A stretch of DNA of 64,000 nt from positions 23,720,560-23,784,559 of the forward strand of contig NC_135177.1 of NCBI RefSeq assembly GCF_041146795.1, in the 5' to 3' direction. Position numbers and translations under genes: made by a program. Below, one piece after another: positions 46,501 through 56,869 of the stretch. This stretch comes from Maylandia zebra. Taxonomy: Eukaryota > Chordata > Actinopteri > Cichliformes > Cichlidae. The notes below the pieces were generated by a model. The model was not told the origin of the DNA. It did no database searches and was given only the letters and a program-made list of their open reading frames with translations. The first letter of the stretch is position 1, and every line of letters starts with the position of its first letter.

Positions 46501-49500
46501 GTTTATCTGCCAGACTTGTTTAAGTGTGGTCACGACCATACTGTCATTAAATATAAAAAACTTAACATTTGTTCCATAGATGAGCCACTCTCTGACTTCC
46601 TCCAACATATTATTAATTCACACGTCACAGATATGATTATATATGTTGTATTTTTTTTAATTACACAAGCAGCATGACCCTTTGGAAAGCAATGTCTCCC
46701 AGTTGGTCCATTAATTTTGTCCAAGTTATCTTAACAGCTGGTGAATTGATGGCCTTGAGCTTTGGTCTAGAGACTCATGGTCCCCAGTGGATGAATCCTT
46801 CTGAATTTGCTGATCCTTTGAATGTTTTATTGACACTAAGACGGAAAATGGAAAGACTGGAACGATAAATTGAATTCAGGTGCGCAAAGTAGGTTTGAAA
46901 TAGTAATAAGTAATTTATTTCAGTGGGCAACAGATATAAAAGAATACACCAACATGAATCAGCTCGCACCTTCTTTTCACTGGGAGGCTGAGATTGTTGT
47001 GTTTTAGTGACATATTTTGACACCCATCTCCTGACTTTTTATGTAATGCCATTTAAAGTTTTAATTTTGTCCAATACTTTGGTTTATGACCAGCAAATGC
47101 TAAATTGAGGATTGCAAAAACAAGATGTGAACAAGTAACAATACCAAACATGACATCAAGCTATTGTTTTTGTTTGTTTGTGTTACTTACCCACACAATT
47201 TCTTTTATTAGATTGGCTGACTTGAGCAATATCTGTGGTAGGAGAGCAGGGTCCAGGTGTTTGGAGGCATGATCTATCATGATTGACAGGAGATAAGCAG
47301 GAGCTAAAGGCCCGCCTCCAGAGTCTGGAGAGGAATTTCTGGAGATGATCTCCTATGAGAAAAGTAAAGGATCAACACATATATGTATAAATAAAAGTTT
47401 ATTTCGACTAGATAACTACAGTCAGACTATAAGAAGTCTGCTATTTTCCCTTCTTACCTGTAACAAGGAATCGGCGTGACGAGAATGGAATTTCAACACG
47501 GCCTCAGTGGAGCCCAGGTACTGCCTCAGAGCTTCCTGTCTGTCCACCAACCCTGAAGGGCAGCAGGTGGTGGAGGCATCAGTCTGCCATGGCAAGGTCA
47601 GTGCCAGCGGTGGAGGCGGAGTCACACGAGGGTCACGATACAAGAAAAGAAAGTGGTTCCCCAGACCAATCACATCGCCCGGCTTTAGGACCGTCTCCCT
47701 GTAAAGGGCCACTCCATTGTGTGTAACTGCACCTCCTCTGAAAGGTCGCATCAGGGCTGGGATAAAATTCACAAAATATTATTGAGTTAAATTTACCCAC
47801 CAGTTTATGACAGTCATGTCAAGGTAAATTATTCCCTCTGAACTAGCATTTGACAAAAATGGAGAGGAAGAATCCTCTTTTAACAGGAATAACATTGAGA
47901 ACAATGATGTCCTACTTTGGATGAACAATCTACCTTCTCTAGTTTTGTATTTTCTGCAAGAGAGTGCAGCAAGATTCTAACGATGATCTGTGCCGGTGTA
48001 CCTTGTCCAGTGGGTGTCTCTGGAACAGCGGAGTCTCTCCGGACTAGTAAGTGTCTAGCCAAAAGGTCAGGAGCAGACAGGAACGTGTCCACCTTCAGCG
48101 GCCTCTTCCCCTTCCTCTCTCTTTCTCTATCCTTCTCTCTCTCCCTTATTGTGGGTTTCCTTCCAAACACATGCATATGTCCCGACATGATGTACAAAAC
48201 AAAATCCTACACAAAACACACAGTGGATCAGTGAGTCAGGGAGGTCTGTTATCTTTTAAGTGTTATGGTTTATATCAATCTTCTATCAGATGTTAAGCCA
48301 AACAGAAGGCAGTCGATAAGGAATGAAGTGTGTCACAGTTTGTTACAATGGAGACCTGTGTGAGGTCATTGTGTGAGATGAAGTGATGTACACAGGGGGG
48401 TTTTGTGCATTTGATGGATACATTTTCTGGCATTGTGCTGCTCAGAGGCTGTTTTGTGCTGGGTGGTGAATGGGAGAAGCGTGTAGAGGGATGGAAACCC
48501 TGATGGTATGTGGCGATTACAGACATGCAGGTATGATGTAATGCACAGGGTGCGTGCACGCGTGTGCACAACTCCACTACAGCCATGCCTGCGCTTTTGC
48601 TAATGCGCACATGAGAGCGCATGTCAACGAGTACGTTGCTGTTTATGTGTGTTTATGTGTTTACATGATGTACGTGTGCGTGGGTGTTGTTTGCGAGAAT
48701 TTGTATGGGCGATACCATCTGTCAGCATGTCTTGCCTTGCTCTGATCGTAACCCTGCAGCAACAGGAAGTAAGGCCGGTCTGTAGGTGGAAGGATCAGAC
48801 TTTGTGACATCACTTCCAGGTCACAGCTGGAATAATCCTTCTCATCCTCTGCCGGCTGGTTTGTCCATCCAACCTTCCCTTCAGCTTTCGACGCCCTGAT
48901 CTGCAGAAATGGTTTATGATGGTTAGAAGACCGAACGTGTGGTCAGTTCAGCTTCTACTTACTGCAGCCTTCTCTTTACCTCTCCTGGCTGTGGGTTGAT
49001 CATGCTCACAATGTTCTTCCTGTCATGCACCCCTGCGCTGTTGTTAGGCCGGTTTCCAGAACCGCGGGGGTCGTTGCTGACGTGATTGCCTTGGCGACGT
49101 CGCAGACTGAGGTTCATGTCGCTGATGCTCCTCCTCAGCTCTGTGTTCCTTCCACGGTGACCCCGTTCGCCCTCCTCTGCTCCGCTACCTGATGACATCC
49201 TGCTCCGCCGCCAGCGCACACCTGTTGCCCAGACAACCCAAGTATCAATCAGCTTTGCCCTGTGCTGTGCATAAATGGTCAATTTTTTCTTTTCTTGCCA
49301 CTGTACCTATCTGCTGCATCTCATACGTACCTTGGTAGTTCTCTCCCTCCCTCTCACGCTCCTTCTCCCTCTCTAACTCTTCTCTCTCATAGTCTTCCTT
49401 CCTTTGGATTTCAAAGCGCCGCTCAAATCCATCCTTAGGCCGCCACATGTCCACTAACAACAAAGGACATTCCCACGGGGCAACGCTTCTCCGGCACTCT

Positions 49501-50583
49501 GTCTCCCATTTGATAGCTCCATCTGGCTGCTGGATGGGCTTTCCAATGACATCACACAATAGGAAGTCTTCAGGGCTGTGTTTCTGGAGAACTAGAAAGT
49601 AATGGAGGAAAGGGGGAATGAGGGGGAGGGTAATTATTTTTCCATAACACTGCTATTTATGTTTATATAAAGTCATTCCCAATTGGTAAAAAATTTTTAA
49701 GCAAACAATTCCTAGTCATGGATCGCAGCAGAGGTCCAAATGAGCCAAAATTTCCCTTTCATACCTGCGTCATCTGTCTCCTCCCGCTCTCTTTCAGTGT
49801 AGCGAGTGATGACCTGGGCAATGAGTTGCCTAGCTGTGGAGTGTATGTTGGCCAGCAGGGAGCGATAATTGGCTCCACTGGAGAGTGCATCTCCATAGAT
49901 TTTGATCAGGCCTGGGGCAGAGGAAGAAGCAGGGGGCAAGTAGTGGTGGGAGGAGGGGGCTGCCGAATGAGCCCAAACTTCTCTCTCCTTCTCTCCCACT
50001 GCCCGGTCCCGGTCACTGTTGGAACGCCCCCGTAAGAAGAGATGGGAAAGGCGCTTAGCACGGGACTGGGGTGCAGCAGGCCGCGGCCTGAGGAAGGCCG
50101 GGGAAGGAGATGGAGATGGGGTAGGGGAAGCCAGCGAGGGGGTGGAGTTAGAAAGGGAAGAGGAAGGAGCAGAGGGGGCCTCGTGGAGAGAGGCTGCGTC
50201 AGAGCTGGTAGTCGACCTGGAAACAACAGAGGAGGGAAGACAGATGGAGGAGAGAGGAAGCAGAAAGGAAGGGACAAGTCAGCTGTGAGTTATGACTGAC
50301 AAACAACAAGGACTAAAATAAATGGAAGACATGAATACAAATGACAGTGGAAGTGAGATAAGATAAGATCAATACACAAACTAATTCTACATGCAGGACA
50401 CAAGTTGGAACAAAACTAAAGATTAATTTTAAAAAAGCGAATTAAAGAAGTTTAGACCAACTTGACAGAGAGCGCGCTGGGCCAACGACCACCAAGCTTT
50501 GCAAAGTGTTTCCTGGGGGAGTTGATCCACAAACCCACTGGGAAATGGAGTTTTCTGAATCGAGGACTGCCAGATCCCTCCAT
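43558..50583 (-). CDS. rasip1: Ras-interacting protein 1 (RA, FHA-like and DIL domains)
   Basis: Rasip1 binds active Ras/Rap1 and controls endothelial junctions and vessel lumen formation. Fifteen coding exons, all in frame, give 998 aa: 50462-50583, 49765-50216, 49331-49591, 48980-49221, 48736-48900, 48002-48206, 47458-47756, 47191-47352, 46226-46266, 45793-45947, 45531-45643, 44439-44733, 44068-44231, 43839-43980 and 43558-43736. The N-terminus GSPRFRKLHFPVGLWINSPR matches mammalian Rasip1. The RA domain starts near residue 133 (GLIKIYGDALSSGANYRSLL). The FHA-like region spans exons 6-7 (MHVFGR, THNGVALYRE, GDVIGLGNHFLFLYRDP). The DIL domain spans exons 8-14 (LRPLMFWMSNATELLNF, QTFGYLFFFTNTSLLNTLLE, RTNLDLVLDWLQGAGLGDIA). 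It ends after LPANQRTRL with no PDZ domain, which excludes RADIL. Intron 5 has a GC donor (AAG|GCAAG). Exons 3 and 6 carry Arg/Glu-rich linkers. An earlier 5' exon cannot be excluded. Confidence 0.94.
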
Positions 50584-52245
50584 CTGACCGAGAAGAATTC
50601 AGATATTAAAGGGCAATTCTCTCTAAAATCAACTTAATAACTCATCTTTTTATAAGATATATAAACATTAGGTTTCCCTTAATAATATTTCTCTGCACCA
50701 TACCAAAGGCTGTGTGTCACCAGTGCCAGGATATAAACAATATAACAATAGAATGATGTCAACCTTCAAAAATATCAACAGGATACCTACAGCAGGTTGT
50801 CAACATGGTAAAAACAAATGAAAAGACATTAGCCCTCCCTACAGCCCCTGAAAATCCCAGTGTGTTTTCCTATCCTCAAACAGGAAGTGTGTTTTGTAGG
50901 ACTCAGGTCCAGCTGTCGCAGTGACAGGGAAAAACCCACTCCAAAGGTCACTGCCTGTCCAATTCTCTGTAACACTTCTATTTAACCTACCATCACAATT
51001 TAGGATAACATGTTTTCTTTTAGCTACGATTAGAATTTTGAGATAAAGGCTAGTACTATGTTGAAAATGAGTTCCTTTTTAAAGTTGTTCCCTCAGACAC
51101 GCCATTTCTCGACATGCGTCCACACCTAAAATCTGTTATTGGTATTCTAGGCAGAAAGGCCTCCTCTCCTAGAAAACCATGTTGGGATATTTTCACAGAA
51201 TTCTAAATACTACAAGAAAGAAATTACTCAAATTATTTGGTTTTGAACAAACTTACCCACAGTTACTTCAAATCCTTTTTATAGTGTGTTTTGATTATCC
51301 TTTGCCACCAAAATGCCAATGCGCAGCTCAAAGTACCCTAAAAAATGTGCGCTCGTCCTTCTCCTCAGGATGAAAATCCATTTTCTAAAGGCCTCGGCTC
51401 CTTAAAAATGGACAAAGGTATCTTTAATTCTAATAATTCTTTTTTCTTCTGTTAAAGAAAATGCCCCTTTACATTAGTTTTTTACTCTAAGTGGCTGCTA
51501 CCTCCCTCTCTGGCTCTCGGGCGCTCTGGGTCTATAGATAGAGAAACCAACCCATTGTTCTAAGTGACAGAATTTCCTTCCTTTGCTTTGGACAACACCT
51601 ATATCCTGACTGAGTGAGAAAGAGAGGCAGAGATTGGTAGAAGTGAGAGAACGGTAAATTTACACACACAAACACACACATGGGTGTTTGGCACCCTGTT
51701 GGGAATATAATATACTGTATTGTACTCTGCACAAAACAATCTTGATATCTATCTTTTTGCCCATCTGAGTTAAATGAAAATGTCACAGAATAAAGCTAAA
51801 TTATATGAAAAAGCCTTAATGGGTTTAAAAGACTATTTTTGATTTAAACCAGGTACTGTGACGTGATTTATGATGAGAAAGACTATCACAGTGCTCAACA
51901 AAATGCAAGGAAGTTTGAAGTTTTGCTGAAAAGAGGATGAAGGAAATGCACACAGTGAGACAGGAAGCTAGAGCGAGACACCTGTGATCTTTGACCTGGT
52001 CTTCAACAGGAAGATGTTGATGGAAAGAGAAACTGTCACAGTCATCATAAAGGGCTAATAAAGTTTGTCCCATTACAAAGACTCCTCCACCATTTCCAAG
52101 TTCTTACCATGACTAAAAGAGAAAATAATATATTACTTATGATTAAATGTTAAATTTCCTGTTATTGTCACTACCAGTGAAGTGATATGAAAATTTCGTA
52201 TTGTTTGCGAAACAGAGGAGTACTGTATGTATTACCTATGCTCAC
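50584..52245. other. Intergenic region upstream of rasip1
   Basis: AT-rich, with no coding signal. It probably holds the rasip1 5' UTR and promoter, but no TATA or CpG cluster stands out. Confidence 0.45.
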
Positions 52246-53285
52246 CGGTCACTTCATTAGGCACACCTGTCCAACTGCTTGTTAGTGCATGTGGTGCTGA
52301 TGTTCAAACTGAGCATCAGAATGAGGAAGAAAATGTGAAAAGGGTGTTAAATGATTTTAAATATTTCAGAAGGTGTTGATTTGCTGGGATTTTCCCACAC
52401 AACCATCTCTAGGGTTTACAGAAAATGGTCCAAAAAAAGAGAAAATATCCAGTGAGCAGTAGCTCTCTGGGTGAACATCCTTTGCTGCCTTCTTGTCAGA
52501 GGTCGAAAGAAAATGGCCAGAATGCTTTGAGCTGATAGGAAGGCACTAGTAACTCAAATAACCCCCTTTCTCAACCAAGATATGCATAAAAGCATCTCTG
52601 AAAGCACAACATGTCAACCTTGAAGCAGAAGAGCCACAGCAACAAATCACCACAACACGTGCTACTCCTGTCAGATAAGAACAGGAAACTGAGGCTACAG
52701 TTTACAACAAAATTAGAACACAAAAGATTGGAAAAATATTGTTTGGTCTGATAAGTCTCAATTTCTTCTCCGACATTCATGGTAAAATCAGAATTTGGTG
52801 TAAACAACATGAAAGAACACCTTGTATCAATCGTTCATGCTGCTGCTGTTGCAATATGGCAGATGTTTTCTTGGGACACGTTAGACCTTTTAGTACCAAC
52901 TGATCATCATTTAAACGCCGTGTCCATGTCTATCCTATTAAGACGCCAGTCTACCCATCTTCTGATGGATGCTTCAAGCAGGATAACACACCTTGGTCAA
53001 ATCATCACAAAGGTCAAATCATCTCAAACTGGCTTCTTGAACATGGCAATGAGTTCAAGTGTACTCAGATGCCCTCCACAGTCACCAGATCTCAAATAGA
53101 GCACCTTTGTGATGTGGTGGAACAGGAGATTCACATCACCTACGTGCAGCTGACAAATCTGCAGGATCTGTGTGATGCTGTCATCACGATGTGGACCAGA
53201 CTCTCTGAGGAATTTTTCCAGCACCTTGTTGAATCAAAGGGAGCCCAACCCTAGCAACATATAAGTAGTGAAGTATTTAGTGGGT
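52246..53285 (+). mobile_element. Tc1/mariner relic, family 1, second copy
   Basis: The left end reads CTCACCGGTCACTTCATTAG. Recognisable in order: CACACAACCATCTCTAGGGT (HTH region, 52397), GTCTGATAAGTCTCAATTTC (WxDES box, 52746), AGTCACCAGATCTCAAATAG (SPDLN box, 53080) and AGCACCTTGTTGAATC (53220). It is colinear with 12380-14512 but has no large insertion. Frameshifts and stops destroy the frame. Confidence 0.8.
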
Positions 53286-53877
53286 ATATATGCAAGCTAT
53301 CTAAGAGCAACCAAAACATTAAAAGAAGAAGATGTCACCAAAAAAATAAAATAATAATAATAATACTGGGTTAAGCTATGCTTTGAAAAATTTGCTCTTA
53401 ATAGGTTACATATTTTCTTCTGTTTATCATGTCACAGTGTCGGAAACTCTGGGAGGGGGCAGCAAAATATGGGTACAAATTAAGAGCAGAAACACAGGAA
53501 TGTATCTGATTTTTTTAAGGATATCTGGGGTCTGGCATTGATTTAATCTGAGGTCTAAGTGACTTGGAACCAAACAGCCTTAAAGGCAAGAAGGTGAGGT
53601 CATCTTTTGATCCAAAATCTGTAAATATTATGTCGCAGAATGAAAACCACCGCTTTCCCTCAAGCAGCAACAAATCCGGAGGTCACACGGGGGGAAGCAA
53701 ATAAATAAATATATAATAAACTTCTTCTATGACCCTTGACTCTTCTTATTTCGCTGTATGTTAACTTTTTACCTCTGAAAAAAACATAAATACAATTATT
53801 ATACAAATATGTGACTGTTAAAGATTAAACGCTGTCGTAAATAAACAGGACGGATTTGATTACGGCGATATCCCAGC

Positions 53878-53944
53878 GTGCCTTGCGCGTCGGAGAGGAA
53901 GGACAATTTTTTCTAGAGAGGACACGTTGAAGAAGCGTCCCAAG
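53878..53944 (+). other. Probable cox6b 5' non-coding exon
   Basis: A GC-richer stretch ends with the donor CCCAAG|GTTAGC at 53944. The matching acceptor CCCCTGCAG lies at 54354, followed by 64 bases of 5' UTR and the ATG at 54419. Transcription probably starts shortly before or near 53880. Confidence 0.5.
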
Positions 53945-54418
53945 GTTAGCTTCGTAACTTCGTAGTATGCTGTTCTAATCCTAACCTTTTGAACCTTTAA
54001 AGGTGTCTTTCCAGCGTTTTTTTTGTCGTTTAAAACGGTTTAAGTGCTGCGTGTTAATTACGGCCGTATACACACAGATTAACTCGTTAGCTTTGAGCTA
54101 ACGGCTAGCGATAACCTATTGCCTGAGTTATTTTGTGTGATTACGTTGACTGGGCTCATTTGTATACCGACCTGTGTGCTTATGACAATAGATTTATATA
54201 CTCAAAACATGTAATTTGTGTGTATCTGAATTAGTAACAATAAGACTGTAAACGTCTAGTAGCTCGGTTAACTAACGTTGTTCCCTCTGTGATAGCTAAC
54301 ACTAGTTAAATGTCTCGTTTGTCTTACACCTTTTTATTCCTGTTTCCCCTGCAGGCTAACCTAGGCCGTGCCCTGTTTCAACATCGTTTAAACCTCCCAC
54401 TGACTGAAGGATAGAAAA

Positions 54419-56564
54419 ATGGCCGAAGCCGTGTCAGATAAGATCAAGAACTACAAGACGGCTCCGTTTGACGCCCGATTCCCAAACACCAACCAGACCA
54501 GAAACTGCTTCCAAAACTACCTGGGTGAGGACTGCTGTGCTGTGATCACACATTATCATACATTAACCCGACCAGAACTGTCTTAACACAACAGGACATG
54601 CACTTCACATGCGCGTATGGGGCTAATTTTAGTACTGTGCAAAAACACTTTTTATTTCTTCACTTTGTGCTATGGAAATGGGAAATGTGAGCAGTTCATT
54701 GGAACATGTAAACAAACACGGAAATACAGTATTTAAGGTTAAAAAAATGATACGCTTTTCTCCCCCCCCCCCCCCCCCCCCCCCCCCCCATGTGTCCCTT
54801 GTTGACAGTCGGTCCAGATGCATCTGTCAAGTCTTTGTTTGATGTTTCCTTTCTCAAGGACATGATACTGGTCATTTGCTGTAGAAAATAGTAGAAAATT
54901 TAAAAGGTCTGGTTCTTAGATGTAACTTTAAAAATGGGAATCAGTGACTGGTGCTAGTAACAAAGTGCCAAAAATGCAATCTGAAATTGGTTCTTTGCTG
55001 AGTTGTTGTTATGTGTGGATGCAACACTGGTTCCTCCCTTGACCTTTTTAATGCTTTTATAGGTCAGTGTTCGTTGGCTAAACAAAGAAACCAAAAAAAT
55101 ATTCCTCTGGAAATGTTCATGTACAAGGACTGGACTAATAATGAGCGAAAAGCAGCCAATGTCAAAAGAAACTTTGAAAGGTCTTCAGAAAGGCTGCAGA
55201 ACTGTTACTCAAGACAACTTTAAAAATGACAAAGTCTGACTCCTTGGAAGCAAAATATAAATAAATGGAGGGGGAGAGACTGATGACTGGAATTGGTACT
55301 CTTAATTCATGCATAATTTTCAAACTTCCCTATATGAGTCTCACAAAGTATACATTATAAAGCCCAATGTTACACTAGTATCACTATGCCTTCACTGTGT
55401 AACACAATCCATCCAAGTATAATGATATGCTATATGTTATACTTGGATCGCTATGTTTTTTTAACTGATATGTAAAAACAAATTTCTTAGCGATTAAGTA
55501 CTTGCGAGTATGTTGAGTAAAAGATACTTGACTTGGTGACAAGACTGCCAAACATTCTTTAAAAGTTCACTCGCTCTCAGATGTGGACTTTAAACCTTTT
55601 TGTAAATAAACCATAACAAAACTTTACTTAATATTAACATTCTAACCTGATTGTTTTCTGGCTGTTATCTTTCTGTGTTCTCTTTTTTTCAGATAAATGT
55701 GTTAGATTAAAAAAAAAAAGATAAAAATCAGTGCAATAACAGCAGCTGCTGCACTGGACAGACAATAGGTATTGTTATTCAGGAAGTTGAAACATATCAA
55801 ACAAATCCTGAAGAGAAGGACAAAAAAGACATATTCCCCTCCTCCAAGCATTCAGTGTTCATATTAGGTACTTCAGCAATGTAAACACCAGTTCAGCTTA
55901 AAATGATGTTTTATGTAAACAGAAAAGCTTTAACCTGTTTTCACAATGAGCTCTTAGTTTTGCTTCATGCCGGTACTATTTATCTTCAAGAAGACTTTTA
56001 TCATTTAAGTAAACCCTGTACCGTTTTTGTTCTTGCAGACTTCCACAGGTGCAACAAAGCTCTGTCAGCCAAAGGCCAGGAAGTTTCTCCATGTGAGTGG
56101 TACCAGAAGGTTTACAAGAGCCTCTGCCCTATGAGCTGGGTAAGTTTAAGAAGAAACTGCAGATGTCTCTGACTGCCACAGTTTGTTTCCCTGTACTTCC
56201 AGTGTTTTGTTTTTTTGTTTTTTTTTCTTCTGAATGACTGTTCTGGAGTAAACAGGAGTTTGGGGCTCTTTAACCACATTAGGCTTTTGCGTTTCATCAC
56301 ATTTACCGTTGTGACACAAAGTTCTCACTGCTGCATGTGTTGCAGTCAAAGCTGGAAACCTTGTTTGCAGTTGATGTTTTGAAACAGTTTCCACATCACA
56401 TGTAACTTGTGTGAGACTGTTGTGTCTCATCACCATTTCCAAGGCTAATAATGCTGCTGGTAGGCGTAAGTTACACTTAAGCCTCATGTTTTCTTTAATG
56501 TCTCCTGCAGGTTTCTAAATGGGATGAGCAGATAGAAAACGGAAGTTTCCCTGGAAAGATCTGA
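54419..56564 (+). CDS. cox6b1: Cytochrome c oxidase subunit 6B
   Basis: A small intermembrane-space subunit that links the two monomers of respiratory complex IV. Coding exons are 54419-54524, 56039-56139 and 56511-56564, with GT-AG introns, giving 86 aa, the usual length. The protein opens [20 protein letters not shown]. The twin-cysteine CHCH fold is intact: Cys30-x9-Cys40 and Cys54-x10-Cys65 ([12 protein letters not shown]). The C-terminus is FPGKI. Sequence is closest to COX6B1, but the neighbouring il11/nat14/znf628 genes flank COX6B2 in human, so it may be the orthologue of that diverged mammalian paralogue. It is the only plus-strand gene of the window, head-to-head with rasip1 at about 3.3 kb. 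Confidence 0.95.
54762..54789. repeat. Poly-C run of 28 in cox6b intron
   Basis: An uninterrupted C homopolymer (i-motif or G-quadruplex capable on the opposite strand). Length in the assembly may be inexact. Confidence 0.93.
54935..55262. repeat. Interspersed repeat, copy B (pair of 2525-2800)
   Basis: Same orientation and block order as 2525-2800, and better preserved: GGTTCTTTGCTGAG, GGATGCAACACTGGTTCC, GTACAAGGACTGGACTAATA, ATGAGCGAAAAGCAGCCAAT, then ACTTTGAAAGGTCTTCAGAA. It sits within cox6b intron 1. Confidence 0.6.
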
Positions 56565-56763
56565 ACTAACCCGTCATGACAGGTGGCTGCAAGACTATTA
56601 CTTGCAAACTCTTTCATCTGCCTACAAATGTCTTTACAACTGTTACCCTTTCATTATTAGCACTGGTCTTACAAACTAAAAACACGCACAACAAGCACAG
56701 TTTTAAAGCTTAAACATGTGTTTCCTGCCTCTGTTATAAACTGGTCTTTAGTGTGGTTGATTT

Positions 56764-56769
56764 AATAAA
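56764..56769 (+). terminator. cox6b polyadenylation signal
   Basis: AATAAA 200 bases after the stop codon. A second hexamer lies at 56846-56851. Confidence 0.6.
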
Positions 56770-56869
56770 TACCAGTGCAGCTTTATTTCAGGAAGTTGTT
56801 CAGTATTCTGCTGTCTTGGATTGACTTGTGAGTCACCAGAGAGCAAATAAATCAATTTCACAAATCAAT

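Noticed and set aside
50019..50299. Plus-strand Gly/Arg/Glu-rich frames at 50.0-50.3 kb
   Set aside because: Antisense of the Ser/Pro-rich rasip1 exon 2, which aligns with mammalian Rasip1.
43558..50583. Alternative identification as RADIL
   Set aside because: RADIL has a C-terminal PDZ domain. This gene stops after the DIL-associated tail, and its N-terminus matches Rasip1.
55411..55449. Inverted repeat ATCCAAGTATAA ... TTATACTTGGAT
   Set aside because: A 12-base arm with a 15-base loop in AT-rich DNA is only mildly unusual. No surrounding terminal repeats or target duplication were found, so not called a MITE.
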